Assembly: GCA_012523685.1 (NCBI GenBank)
Contig: JAAYTR010000073.1
Location: 1-34,188, forward strand
From: Clostridiaceae bacterium
GTDB lineage: Bacteria; Bacillota; Clostridia; DSM-8532
DNA length: 34,188 nt
Direction: 5' to 3'
Made by a program: the position numbers and the translations under genes. Below, piece after piece: positions 24,756-33,911 of the stretch (positions are counted from its first letter, which is position 1; the number at the start of each line of letters is the position of its first letter). The notes under the pieces are model-generated. The model saw nothing but the letters and a program-made list of their open reading frames with translations. It had not been told where the DNA came from and searched no databases.

Positions 24756-25829
24756 ATGCATAAATACACAGGCCTTATTGACAAGCTAATAATTTTTACA
24801 TGCTGTCTGGTTGTGTATCTTTATCAGACCGATTTAGAGATTTATGCAGCTACTGTGCTCATTAGCTTCATATCCGGTTGTTTATTGAGCTATTTTGATG
24901 ATTACAGGGTTAAAACATTTATAACAGTTGGATTCTCGCTTCTTGCTTTTATATTTCCTGAGTTTATGGTTTTTCTTCCTTTGATTGCTTTTGATATGAT
25001 TTTTCACAACTTACAGGCGTTCAATCTTCTAGCCCTTATTCCATTAGTTGGTTTTTTCAGCAATGAGAATCTCATGCTTCCATTGATAGTGCTAATTATG
25101 GTTATTCTTTCAATTATTTTGAGATATCACGTTGAAACAGGGCGTAGAATGGATACCCGCCATAAAGAGCTTATTGATACTGCCAGGGAAATGTCTATAC
25201 AATTATCGAAGCAGAATCGTGATCTGTTAGAAAAGCAGGATAATGAATTAAACCTGGCTACAATGAACGAGCGTAATCGTATTGCAAGAGAGATACACGA
25301 TAATGTGGGGCATCTATTATCAAGCGCTATTTTACAGTCCGGAGCATTAAAAACAATAAACAGGGATGTTAAACTTAATGACAATCTGCAAGCTCTTCAC
25401 GAAACATTGGCCAAGGCAATGAACAGTATAAGAAACAGTGTCCATGAGCTGTATGATGAGTCTGTAGATTTAGAGGCAAAGGTGTCGGAATTAATAAAGA
25501 ATTTTACCTTCTGCGAAATTGATTTTAGTTATAACATTAGCGGAAATCCTGATAAAAAGCTGAAGTACGCCTTTATATCCATACTGAAGGAAGCATTGAC
25601 TAATATAATAAACCATTCTGACGCAACTAAGGCAATAGTTGCTTTTAATGAACATCCTGCCCTATACCAATTAATAATTCGTGACAACGGAAATGTAAAA
25701 AGTTTTAATACTGGCGATGGTATGGGCATAAGTAATATGATTGACAGGGTCCGCTCATTAAACGGAAATATTAATATAAAAACAACAAACGGATTTGAAA
25801 TTTTTATTTCTATCCCTAAGGAGGTCTGA
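24756..25829 (+). CDS. Sensor histidine kinase, HisKA_3/DesK-NarX type (LnrJ-like)
   Basis: 357 residues. About six tightly packed membrane helices occupy residues 8-122 with almost no extracellular domain, the layout of kinases that sense membrane-active compounds. A coiled linker (130-170) leads to the phospho-acceptor His181 in REIHDNVGH. The ATPase domain has the N-box with Asn283 (ALTNIINHS) and the G-box GDGMGISNM. The regulator follows 3 bases later behind its own AAGGAGGT. It is divergent from an ABC exporter, which it probably senses for. The ATG at 24756 has only a modest AAGGA site. Confidence 0.9.
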   Translation: MHKYTGLIDKLIIFTCCLVVYLYQTDLEIYAATVLISFISGCLLSYFDDYRVKTFITVGFSLLAFIFPEFMVFLPLIAFDMIFHNLQAFNLLALIPLVGFFSNENLMLPLIVLIMVILSIILRYHVETGRRMDTRHKELIDTAREMSIQLSKQNRDLLEKQDNELNLATMNERNRIAREIHDNVGHLLSSAILQSGALKTINRDVKLNDNLQALHETLAKAMNSIRNSVHELYDESVDLEAKVSELIKNFTFCEIDFSYNISGNPDKKLKYAFISILKEALTNIINHSDATKAIVAFNEHPALYQLIIRDNGNVKSFNTGDGMGISNMIDRVRSLNGNINIKTTNGFEIFISIPKEV

Positions 25830-25832
25830 CAA

Positions 25833-26459
25833 TTGAGGATACTTATCATTGATGATGATAAACTGGTAACAGCTTCGCTCAAGACTATACTGGAAGCTGA
25901 TGAAGAAATTGAAGTTGCAGGTATTGGCTATAGCGCTAATGAAGCGATAGAATTATATGATTCTCTAAAGCCGGATGTGCTTCTTATGGATATCAGGATG
26001 GATGGCATGACCGGCATAGAAGCGGCAAAAATTATAATCCAGAAACATAGTTCCGCCAAAATTCTTTTTTTAACTACTTTTTCAGATGATGAATATATTG
26101 CAAAAGCATTTCTAACAGGTGCGAAAGGCTATATTTTGAAGCAGGATTTTGAAAGCATTATTTCTTCTGTTAAAGCTGTTTATATGGGACAGAGAGTGTT
26201 TGGGGATGAGATTATCACCAGAATACCTGCCCTGTTGAATAATAACAGTGCTAAGACTGACAGACATATTCATAACCTTACCGAAAGGGAAATCGAGATT
26301 GTAACCCACGTGGCAGACGGCTTATCCAATAAGGAAATTTCAGAAATGATATATCTCAGTGAAGGAACAGTCCGCAATTATATCAGCGCTATTTTGGAAA
26401 AGCTGGACTTGCGGGATCGGACTCAGCTTGCAATCTATTATTACAAATATATCAAATGA
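25833..26459 (+). CDS. NarL/LuxR-family response regulator (LnrK-like)
   Basis: 208 residues. The receiver (about 1-120) has the acidic residues Asp7-Asp9, phospho-acceptor Asp53 in LLMDIRMDG, the switch Thr in FLTTFSDD and Lys in YILKQDF, so it should be a working receiver. The C-terminal LuxR-type helix-turn-helix is seen in LTEREIEIVTHVADGLSNKEI and GTVRNYISAILEKL. The TTG start at 25833 has AAGGAGGT seven bases upstream. It is paired with the kinase immediately before it. The likely target is the divergent exporter operon, with the ATCACAAATGG repeats as candidate sites. Confidence 0.93.
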   Translation: MRILIIDDDKLVTASLKTILEADEEIEVAGIGYSANEAIELYDSLKPDVLLMDIRMDGMTGIEAAKIIIQKHSSAKILFLTTFSDDEYIAKAFLTGAKGYILKQDFESIISSVKAVYMGQRVFGDEIITRIPALLNNNSAKTDRHIHNLTEREIEIVTHVADGLSNKEISEMIYLSEGTVRNYISAILEKLDLRDRTQLAIYYYKYIK

Positions 26460-26471
26460 AAGTACTGTTAT

Positions 26472-26488
26472 TTCCCGCATAGCGGGAA
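26472..26488. terminator. Hairpin after the response regulator gene (weak terminator)
   Basis: TTCCCGC (26472-26478) pairs with GCGGGAA (26482-26488) with a three-base ATA loop, 12 bases after the stop. The following sequence is AT-rich but lacks a solid T-run. Confidence 0.45.
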
Positions 26489-26568
26489 GTAAATACTATT
26501 TCAGAGGTTCCTTTCATATAATTTAGTATTACGTTTTTACCAAAGACAAATATATGGAGGAACCATAG

Positions 26569-28917
26569 ATGGAAAACATAACATCTCTCAGGAGCGAAAA
26601 GAGTTTATTAAAATATATTATCAGTCGTCTTTCTGACATTAAACTTTATCATGTTATTGGTTTTCTGATTTGCTTTGTTTTTTCAAGAGCAAATCTTTTT
26701 GGTGTTATAAGGCCTTTTGCTTCAGCATTTTATGTTGTAGCAGGGTTTAGTGGAGTATCCAAAGCTGTCGCCATTGTATCAATCACCCTTGGCAATGCTA
26801 TTTTTTCTAATTTCTTTGAAACAATAAGACAGCTTCTGGCTTTTATATTATTTGAGGTTCTTTTACATGTAGTCCTGACTAATAGTGCAAGAAATAATTC
26901 TGTCTTTGCCCGGTCGGTACTTATGTCATTTATTATTGGAATTACCGGACTTGTAAGAGGTGCGGTCCAGGGATTTCATCTTTACGATCTTGTTGTATCA
27001 CTATTAAGCGGTGTTCTGGTTTTTGTATTCTCTTTGATTATGGCTCCCGGAGCCCAGAATTTCAGGGAAACAAATAGCCGTGGTATATTTGACGGTAAAA
27101 CTCTGTTTTCCAGGATGGTTTTATTGGGAGTAGTCATCATAAGCATGGAAAATGTAATGGTATGGAATTGCGAGCTAGGCTCTATTCTGGCCGGTATGGC
27201 AGTATTAATTGTTGCAAGGCGTAAGGGCAGCAGTGCCGGAGCATTAATTGGTGCTGCCCTGGGGATGGTAATGGCTGTATATAATATACCGGGGGCTCTT
27301 TCTGTACCCGGTATGTTTGCATTAGCCGGAGCAGCTGCAGGCATTCCTGTAAAGACACGAACTTTCAGTGTATCATTGTGGGCTCTGGCAATTATATTTT
27401 TTTCCGGGATTTCAATTCTGGATGGAGGTCTTATAGCAAAATATTATGAAGCACTTGTTTCAGGAATTCTATTTTTACTTATACCAAAAACAATTACAGA
27501 TTTTATTAGTGATGAATTAGCTGGAATGCAGGAGACAGCAGTAAACATCTCTGCCTGCGATTCCAGCCGGACATATGACGCTGCAGACCGGATATTTGTT
27601 TTAGGCAAAGGGCTGGCACGTGTATCCAGAAATATTGAAGAAACAATTCTGGATGATGAAGATGATAAAAGCACTGTTATTCAATGGATCATAGAAGCTG
27701 TGGCGGAAAAGGTCTGCAACCGTTGCAGCATGTGCGACCGATGCTGGAACACACATTTTTATAAGACATACAAATTAATAGAAGATACATTGTTGAATTT
27801 GAAATTGGATGAAAAAGGACAACCGGAAATCCCGGGATGGTTTAAAACCACATGTACAAAACCTGAAAAATTTATTGAAGCCATGGAAACAGCTTATTCA
27901 TTGTATAAAACCGATAAATTATGGAGACAAAGACTTATTGAAAGCCGGATTTTGCTGACCCGACAGGCAAACATAATATCGGGCAGCATTATGACTCTTG
28001 CCCGCAGCCTGGTTGATCATGATGAGAGAGATTATATAACCGAAAGCAGACTTCTTGCAGTTGCCGGGAACAGAGGTCTTCAGGTCAAGTGTTTTCGCTA
28101 CCACAATAAAAAAGAATTTAAACCATATGTGGATGTTTTGGTGGATGCAAAAAACAAAATTGATACAAAAATTCTGGATGAAATAATCCAGGAAAATGTT
28201 CAAAATAATTTCATAATGACAGGTGATTGCAGGAGAGATTTTTTAGGTCATACAGTCTTAAGATACATGAAAAAACCAAAATATAAAACAGTTACGGGAA
28301 TAGCCCGTACAGCTAAGGAGACTTCACTTATATCCGGTGATAATTTTACCTTTTTTATAACATGTAAGGGTTTTCATATAAGTGCCATAAGTGACGGCGC
28401 GGGCAGCGGTAAACAAGCTGATAAATTCAGCCGTACAGCAATTCAGATGCTGGAAAGTTTATTGGATGACGGAATTGAAATCAGTTTGGCAATAAGGCTG
28501 TTAAACCTGTATTTAAATATGCGCGGAGAAAACGAACGGCTGGCAACAATTGATTTGTGCTCCATAGATCTATCCTGCGGGGCTGCTTCGTTTTATAAAT
28601 ACGGTGCTTCTACGTCATATGTAAAAAGCCGGTATGGTACAGAAGAAATATCTGTCAGCAATAATGATTCCGGTTCTGCCAGGCCGCTTCATTATAAACC
28701 TGTCAATCTGACGGGAGGAGATTTTGTAATCATGTTATCTGACGGCATTCTTGAAGCATTTTCGGTTTCAGGCGAGTCCACCGGATTGCAAGAATATATC
28801 GAAGGGCTGGATACAATTAACGCGCAGCTTATGGCAGAAGGAATAATTGATGAAGCAAAAAAACGCTGCCGGGGAAAACATGATGATATGACAGTACTGG
28901 TTACAAAACTTTGGTAA
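26569..28917 (+). CDS. spoIIE: Stage II sporulation protein E (PP2C-type phosphatase)
   Basis: A 782-residue sporulation phosphatase that dephosphorylates SpoIIAA to release sigma-F in the forespore and interacts with FtsZ at the polar septum. Domain I has about ten membrane helices (roughly 30-315). A central region follows with a Cys-rich motif, VCNRCSMCDRCW (about 382-393), as seen in clostridial SpoIIE. The C-terminal PP2C domain (about 590-782) contains SDGAGSGKQADKFS and the metal motif MLSDGILEAF, and ends with KHDDMTVLV. ATG 26569 has GGAGG at 26556-26560. That site can pair with GGTTCCTT upstream. No Spo0A box was convincing. Confidence 0.95.
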   Translation: MENITSLRSEKSLLKYIISRLSDIKLYHVIGFLICFVFSRANLFGVIRPFASAFYVVAGFSGVSKAVAIVSITLGNAIFSNFFETIRQLLAFILFEVLLHVVLTNSARNNSVFARSVLMSFIIGITGLVRGAVQGFHLYDLVVSLLSGVLVFVFSLIMAPGAQNFRETNSRGIFDGKTLFSRMVLLGVVIISMENVMVWNCELGSILAGMAVLIVARRKGSSAGALIGAALGMVMAVYNIPGALSVPGMFALAGAAAGIPVKTRTFSVSLWALAIIFFSGISILDGGLIAKYYEALVSGILFLLIPKTITDFISDELAGMQETAVNISACDSSRTYDAADRIFVLGKGLARVSRNIEETILDDEDDKSTVIQWIIEAVAEKVCNRCSMCDRCWNTHFYKTYKLIEDTLLNLKLDEKGQPEIPGWFKTTCTKPEKFIEAMETAYSLYKTDKLWRQRLIESRILLTRQANIISGSIMTLARSLVDHDERDYITESRLLAVAGNRGLQVKCFRYHNKKEFKPYVDVLVDAKNKIDTKILDEIIQENVQNNFIMTGDCRRDFLGHTVLRYMKKPKYKTVTGIARTAKETSLISGDNFTFFITCKGFHISAISDGAGSGKQADKFSRTAIQMLESLLDDGIEISLAIRLLNLYLNMRGENERLATIDLCSIDLSCGAASFYKYGASTSYVKSRYGTEEISVSNNDSGSARPLHYKPVNLTGGDFVIMLSDGILEAFSVSGESTGLQEYIEGLDTINAQLMAEGIIDEAKKRCRGKHDDMTVLVTKLW

Positions 28918-28920
28918 AAG

Positions 28921-30315
28921 CTAATTATCACCACCGGCAAGAAACATTTCTCCAACGCGATAGACATTTCCAGCGCCCATGGTAATAACAAGATCGCCGG
29001 CAGTTGCATTCTCATGAAGAAATTTGACAATGTCGTCAAACTTGGGCAAATAGACCGAGTTACCAGTATTTAGATTTATCCGGTCGTTTAAAACACGGGA
29101 GCTGATAATACCCGTATCTTTTTCTCTGGCAGCATATATATCGGTTACTATTACAGTATCAGCCTGTGCAAAAGATCTGGAAAAATCATCAATAAGCTCA
29201 AAGGTTCTGGTATAAGTGTGGGGTTGAAATATACAAAAAAGACGATTAGTGGCTAATGCTCTTACAGCACTCAAGCTGGCCTGTATTTCAGTAGGGTGAT
29301 GGGCATAATCATCCATAACCCTGATACCATATATTATTCCTTTATCCTCAAGACGCCTGTGGGTGCCTTTAAACTTTTCCAAACCATTTATTATGGCGCT
29401 CTTACTAACACCTAAACTATGGCATGCTGCAATGGCAGCCAGTACGTTTGACACATTATGAAGTCCGGGTACAGCCAGATTAATGCTTGCCCACCGTGAT
29501 TTTTTGTGCATAATTGTTGCATTTGCATAACCCTGCTTAAATGTAACGTTTTCACAACTCCAGTCAGCATCAGCAGAATTAATACCATAAGTTATGACAG
29601 GACGTGTTAAAACTTTTAAAACAGTTTTGGTTTGAGGATCATCAATATTAAGTATAATCGTTCCCGGACTCCTTACATTGCCGAGAAAGCTTTCAAACGA
29701 TTTACGTATATCATCCACATCCTTAAAGAAATCCAGATGATCGGCATCGATATTAAGAACAATGGCCAGGGATGGCCTAAAATGCAGAAAGCTGTTTTTA
29801 TACTCACAAGCCTCGGCTATAAAATAGTCACTGCCGCCAATACGGGTATTTCCACCTATCAGATCCAGCAATCCCCCTACATGAATAGTAGGATCGAGAC
29901 CTGCTTCCAACAGGATTGATGAAATCATGGATGTAGTTGTTGTTTTTCCGTGTGTACCCGAAACAGCGATACAGTTTTGAAACTGGTCCATTATGGCACC
30001 TAAGAGTTCGGATCTTTCAATAGTTGGAATATTGCGTTTTGCTGCTTCAACAATCTCAGGGTTATCATTGGAAACAGCAGCTGTATAAACAACGAGATCC
30101 GGATTATCAATGTTAGAACCTGCATGGGAGTAGTATATGGTTGCTCCCTTACTCTCTAATCTTTTTGTTATTTCTGATTCAATCAAATCGGAGCCTGAAA
30201 TTTTAACACCTTTATGCATCAGAATTTCAGCAAGGCCACTCATGCTTATGCCGCCGATTCCTATCATATGAACTTTCATATCGTCTTTATCCCATAAATA
30301 ATTTTGATGCTCCAT
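28921..30315 (-). CDS. murC: UDP-N-acetylmuramate--L-alanine ligase
   Basis: Adds L-alanine to UDP-MurNAc, the first peptide step of peptidoglycan synthesis. The 464 residues hold the N-terminal Rossmann motif HMIGIGGISMSGLAEIL (about 16-32), the ATP loop SGTHGKTTT (119-127), the central domain with NIDADHLDFF and the C-terminal Mur domain with VMDDYAHHPTEI. CGGAGTG lies before the ATG. Its end is four bases from that of convergent spoIIE. It sits next to spoVG-glmU-prs-pth on the other strand, a setting common in Clostridia. Confidence 0.97.
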   Translation of the reverse strand: MEHQNYLWDKDDMKVHMIGIGGISMSGLAEILMHKGVKISGSDLIESEITKRLESKGATIYYSHAGSNIDNPDLVVYTAAVSNDNPEIVEAAKRNIPTIERSELLGAIMDQFQNCIAVSGTHGKTTTTSMISSILLEAGLDPTIHVGGLLDLIGGNTRIGGSDYFIAEACEYKNSFLHFRPSLAIVLNIDADHLDFFKDVDDIRKSFESFLGNVRSPGTIILNIDDPQTKTVLKVLTRPVITYGINSADADWSCENVTFKQGYANATIMHKKSRWASINLAVPGLHNVSNVLAAIAACHSLGVSKSAIINGLEKFKGTHRRLEDKGIIYGIRVMDDYAHHPTEIQASLSAVRALATNRLFCIFQPHTYTRTFELIDDFSRSFAQADTVIVTDIYAAREKDTGIISSRVLNDRINLNTGNSVYLPKFDDIVKFLHENATAGDLVITMGAGNVYRVGEMFLAGGDN

Positions 30316-30404
30316 AATACACTCCGATTCTCAATATTTCAGATAGAATTATATATCAAATACAAGCATTTATTCAAGGAAAGAAAAGATTGATAATGAT
30401 GAGG

Positions 30405-30462
30405 CTGATTTTGCCATATTATCAAATTAAGCTACTAAAAATAATTTTATGGCAAAAATCAG
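30405..30462. repeat. Inverted repeat upstream of spoVG
   Basis: CTGATTTTGCCATA (30405-30418) pairs with TATGGCAAAAATCAG (30448-30462) with a single bulge, around a 29-base AT-rich loop. It lies in the 307-bp gap between the divergent murC and spoVG genes, before the sigma-H promoter. It could be an operator or a structured transcript; nothing else stands out in 30316-30540. Confidence 0.55.
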
Positions 30463-30543
30463 TTTAACTTGTGTATTAATGCGGATTTCCAGCGATTTTA
30501 CTCAGAGAGATTATGGTAAATATTAAAAATTATTTTTTAAAAA

Positions 30544-30572
30544 GCAGGAATTTTGGAATATTTGGCGAATTT
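30544..30572 (+). promoter_or_regulatory. Sigma-H promoter of spoVG
   Basis: GCAGGAATT (30544-30552), an 11-base spacer and GGCGAATTT (30564-30572) match the sigma-H consensus (RnAGGAwww, then RnnGAATww) at every defined position. Bacillus subtilis spoVG is the classic sigma-H gene. Confidence 0.85.
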
Positions 30573-30622
30573 ATATATCAAACATAAAACTACATTGTTA
30601 TATCGGAAGGTGGGCTGCTAAA

Positions 30623-30913
30623 GTGGAGATTACAGACATTAGAATTCGTAAGGTTGATGCTGAGGGTAAAATGAAGGCAGTGGTGTCAGTTACTTTTGAC
30701 AATGAATTTGTCGTTCATGACATCAAAATAATTGAAAGCCAGGGCGGACTGTTTATTGCAATGCCCAGTCGTAAAACCCCAACTGGTGAATTCAGGGACA
30801 TTGCGCACCCAATTAATGCGGATGCAAGAAATAAGGTGCAAAATGCGATACTGGAGAAATACCAGTCAATGCTGGCGGAAGAAGAAGCCGCCGGTACAAT
30901 GCTTAAGGAATAG
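30623..30913 (+). CDS. spoVG: Septation/sporulation regulator SpoVG
   Basis: A 96-residue small nucleic-acid-binding protein that affects asymmetric septation, capsule and other genes. The family core is clear: [11 protein letters not shown] at the start, [20 protein letters not shown], and [21 protein letters not shown]. The start is GTG 30623 with GGAAGGTGGG upstream. It is the first gene after the sigma-H promoter and ends at a strong terminator, so it is largely a one-gene unit. Confidence 0.97.
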   Translation: MEITDIRIRKVDAEGKMKAVVSVTFDNEFVVHDIKIIESQGGLFIAMPSRKTPTGEFRDIAHPINADARNKVQNAILEKYQSMLAEEEAAGTMLKE

Positions 30914-30933
30914 TTTCCTAAGGCTGATGCGCT

Positions 30934-30968
30934 TAGGCACTTCTTGATTATGAAGTGCCTATTTTGTT
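30934..30968 (+). terminator. Intrinsic terminator after spoVG
   Basis: A perfect 10-bp stem, TAGGCACTTC (30934-30943) with GAAGTGCCTA (30952-30961), followed by TTTTGTT. Confidence 0.85.
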
Positions 30969-31070
30969 GCAATAAAATATGTAAAATGTCAATTGCATTA
31001 CTATTATAAACATGAGAAAATGAATATAGGTAATAAACAGTATTATAAATATTCGGGGGGTATAAAGCTC

Positions 31071-32348
31071 TTGCAAGAACTGGTGGCATTTATTATTATA
31101 TCGGATAAAGGAACCGGTATGAATTCGTTATCGCCCAAATATATCCATAATATATGTGGACAAGCGATGTTATCATATACAATTGATGCAAGTCTTGAAG
31201 CGGGTTCAGATAAACTTGTGGTTGTGTCAGGTCAAAATCCGGATTCTATTAAGGAATCTATACCAGAAGACACTATTTTAGTACATCTTGATGAAGAATC
31301 CAAAGATGATAATCTTATAAAAAAACTGCAGGAAGTCCTGAAAAATAACGAAAAGGGAACGATACTAATTTTACCTGGTGAATACCCGACTATAAGCGGC
31401 AGCACTCTTAAGTCAGCATATGAATATCACCAGGAAAAGAATAATGATGTTACTGTTCTGACCAATTCAGGGGGAAGTCTGTCCGATATTTGTTTTTTAA
31501 ATACCGATTTATTGTTAACTGAAGTTTTAGATCTGGAAGAAGAGGATCAATTCGATAATTTTTCAATAAAGAATATAATTAAGAAGTTCTATGCCAAAGG
31601 TAAAAAAGTCAGCGGCTATAGAGCTTCTAATTCTGAGGAACTGCTTAAGGTTAATGACAGGAGTCAGTTGTCTGAGGCAGAACGTATAATACTGGACCGG
31701 ATTATTAAAAAACATATGGATAATGGTGTTACCTTCCATTTACCCGAAACCTGTATGATTCATAATAAAGTAATAATAGGAAAAGATACGATAATTCACC
31801 CCGGAACACAACTGGAGGGAAATACGGTGATTGGCGGCAATTGCCATATAGGACCGTATTCCCGGATTGAAAACAGTGTTGTTAAAGACGGGGTTCATTT
31901 TATGTATTCAGTAATGCTTGAATCACAGATAGGCAATAACACAAAAGTCGGGCCTTTTGCTTTTATCAGACCCGGCTCAAATATTGGTGAAAATATAAAG
32001 ATTGGCGATTTTGTTGAAATAAAGAATTCCAACATTGGAAATAATTCAAAAGTACCGCACCTGTCGTATATAGGAGATGCTGATATAGGGAAGCATGTCA
32101 ACATAGGATGTGGTGCTATAGTAGTTAATTATGATGGCAAAAAGAAAACCAGGACCACTGTTGGTGACAATGCGTTTGTAGGATGCAATGTTAACCTTGT
32201 ATCACCTGTCAAAATAAATGATTATGCATATATTGCGGCCGGTTCAACCATAACCGATGAAGTACCGGAATATTCATTGGCTATTGCCAGAAACCGACAA
32301 ACAATAATTGCTGACTGGGTAAGACGAAAAGGACTGGACAAAAAATAA
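31071..32348 (+). CDS. glmU: GlmU-like protein: intact glucosamine-1-phosphate acetyltransferase domain, degenerate uridylyltransferase domain
   Basis: Normal GlmU acetylates glucosamine-1-phosphate (C-terminal half) and then makes UDP-GlcNAc (N-terminal half). The C-terminal left-handed beta-helix here (about 225-425) is well kept: [10 protein letters not shown], catalytic His330 in [20 protein letters not shown] and YIAAGSTI. The N-terminal domain (1-220) is not. The signature LAAGxGTRM reads IISDKGTGM (residues 9-17, Asp12 for Gly and Gly16 for the catalytic Arg), the metal Asp of GDVP is Glu104, and the loop equivalent to PTGYGRI...VEEKDA is missing between about residues 130 and 140. Total length is 425 against about 455. 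VNDRSQL (194-200) still marks the domain end. TTG 31071 is chosen because CGGGGGGT lies upstream; the longer frame begins at TTG 30993. Uridylyltransferase loss is inferred. Confidence 0.88.
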   Translation: MQELVAFIIISDKGTGMNSLSPKYIHNICGQAMLSYTIDASLEAGSDKLVVVSGQNPDSIKESIPEDTILVHLDEESKDDNLIKKLQEVLKNNEKGTILILPGEYPTISGSTLKSAYEYHQEKNNDVTVLTNSGGSLSDICFLNTDLLLTEVLDLEEEDQFDNFSIKNIIKKFYAKGKKVSGYRASNSEELLKVNDRSQLSEAERIILDRIIKKHMDNGVTFHLPETCMIHNKVIIGKDTIIHPGTQLEGNTVIGGNCHIGPYSRIENSVVKDGVHFMYSVMLESQIGNNTKVGPFAFIRPGSNIGENIKIGDFVEIKNSNIGNNSKVPHLSYIGDADIGKHVNIGCGAIVVNYDGKKKTRTTVGDNAFVGCNVNLVSPVKINDYAYIAAGSTITDEVPEYSLAIARNRQTIIADWVRRKGLDKK

Positions 32349-32379
32349 TTATTATCTTAGTTGGAGGTTGTTAGTTTAT

Positions 32380-33342
32380 ATGAATCTTCATGGCAAAGAC
32401 ATTAAGATTTTCGCTGGGAATTCCAACAGACAGCTTGCAGAGGAAATTGCATTAAAGGTTGGATTGCCCTTGGGGGAAGCGATAGTATCAAAGTTTTCCG
32501 ACGGGGAGACAGCGATAAGCATTAATGAGGTTGTGAGAGGATCGGACGTATTTATTATCCAATCTACCTGTACACCTGTTAATGATAATATAGTTGAACT
32601 GCTTATTCTGGTTGATGCACTCAGGCGTGCTTCAGCAGGACGTATAACCGCTGTTATCCCATATTTCGGATATGCACGTCAGGACCGCAAGGCCAAAGCC
32701 AGAGATCCCATTTCAGCAAAACTCGTGGCAAACCTTATAACAGTCTCCGGAGCTGACAGGGTTCTCACAATGGATCTTCATGCCCCGCAGCTTCAGGGAT
32801 TCTTTGATATTCCGGTGGATCATCTTTTGGGAACACCTATTCTTGCACAGTACTTTTATAAAAAGTTTGGTGGAAAGACTGATGACGTAGTGGTTGTGTC
32901 ACCTGATGTAGGCAGTGTAGGAAGATCAAGAAAATTTGCCGAAAAGCTTGACGTACCACTGGCAATCATAGATAAGAGAAGACCTAAAGCCAATGTTTGT
33001 GAAATAATGAATATTATAGGTGACGTAAAAGGCAAACGGGCAATATTGGTGGATGACCTGATTGATACTGCCGGCACTGTTGTTAATGCCGCCAATGCTA
33101 TGGGAGATATGGGGGCAAGGGAAGTGTATGCCTGCTGTACCCATGGAGTTCTTTCAGGTCCTGCGATTGATAGAATTCGCACCTCAGCCATTAAAGAGCT
33201 GGTGACACTGAACACTATACCGCTGCCTGCCGAAAAGCGAATAAGTAAAATTACAACCCTCTCGGTTGGAGATGTTTTTGCTGAGGCTATTGAAAGAATT
33301 TACGGAGATATATCGATCTCAACACTATTTACACAACAATAG
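32380..33342 (+). CDS. prs: Ribose-phosphate pyrophosphokinase (PRPP synthetase)
   Basis: Makes PRPP from ribose 5-phosphate and ATP for nucleotide, histidine and tryptophan synthesis. The 320 residues include [11 protein letters not shown], the signature [33 protein letters not shown] and the PRPP-binding loop [12 protein letters not shown], the marks of a class I enzyme. ATG 32380 is preferred over an in-frame TTG at 32368, which directly abuts the GGAGG site (32363-32367). It lies 31 bases after glmU and 8 before pth, in the conserved glmU-prs-pth order. Confidence 0.97.
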   Translation: MNLHGKDIKIFAGNSNRQLAEEIALKVGLPLGEAIVSKFSDGETAISINEVVRGSDVFIIQSTCTPVNDNIVELLILVDALRRASAGRITAVIPYFGYARQDRKAKARDPISAKLVANLITVSGADRVLTMDLHAPQLQGFFDIPVDHLLGTPILAQYFYKKFGGKTDDVVVVSPDVGSVGRSRKFAEKLDVPLAIIDKRRPKANVCEIMNIIGDVKGKRAILVDDLIDTAGTVVNAANAMGDMGAREVYACCTHGVLSGPAIDRIRTSAIKELVTLNTIPLPAEKRISKITTLSVGDVFAEAIERIYGDISISTLFTQQ

Positions 33343-33350
33343 AGGTTATT

Positions 33351-33911
33351 ATGTTTATTTTTGCCGGACTGGGAAATATGGGCCCCAAATATGAGAGAAC
33401 CCGACACAATGTCGGGTTCGATACTATTGATTATCTTGCAGCACTATATAGAATCAATAATTTCAAATCTAAGCATAAGTCCTTAATGGCAGAAGGAATA
33501 ATTCAGGGACAGAAGGCTCTTCTGGTAAAACCGCAAACTTACATGAACAACAGCGGAGAGGCTATCCGCCAGATCATGGACTATTATAAGGTGCCCTATG
33601 AAAATCTTGTTGTTATATATGATGATGTGGATTTGGACGTAGGGCACATAAGAATAAGAGCCAAAGGCGGTGCCGGAACTCATAACGGTATGCGCTCCAT
33701 AATAAGCCATACAAAAACAGAAAACTTTCCGCGTATACGTATCGGAATCGGCAAAGCTCCGGAGAGGATGGATTTGGCTGATTATGTATTGAGCCGTTTT
33801 TCCGATGAAGAGCGAAAACAGGTCAATATTGCTGTTGAGAATGCCGCAAAAGCAGCCGTAACAATAATTTGCGCCTCTATTGAGATAGCAATGAGCAAGT
33901 ATAACACATAA
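33351..33911 (+). CDS. pth: Peptidyl-tRNA hydrolase
   Basis: Recycles peptidyl-tRNA released from stalled ribosomes. At 186 residues the catalytic His19 is in TRHNVGF, with Asn67 in TYMNNSG, Asp92 in YDDVDL and Asn112 in GAGTHNGMRS (the usual GGHNG is GTHNG). The ATG at 33351 has GAGG a few bases upstream and follows prs by 8 bases. The stop codon lies within the left arm of the palindrome at 33908-33952, which may end the transcript. Confidence 0.96.
   Translation: MFIFAGLGNMGPKYERTRHNVGFDTIDYLAALYRINNFKSKHKSLMAEGIIQGQKALLVKPQTYMNNSGEAIRQIMDYYKVPYENLVVIYDDVDLDVGHIRIRAKGGAGTHNGMRSIISHTKTENFPRIRIGIGKAPERMDLADYVLSRFSDEERKQVNIAVENAAKAAVTIICASIEIAMSKYNT

Noticed and set aside
26520-26555. Spo0A box upstream of spoIIE
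   Set aside because: The only candidate (TTTGTCTTT on the minus strand) departs from TGTCGAA at key positions.
31071-32348. glmU as a pseudogene
   Set aside because: The frame is intact, has a plausible start and the C-terminal domain is fully conserved; only the N-terminal catalytic residues are altered.
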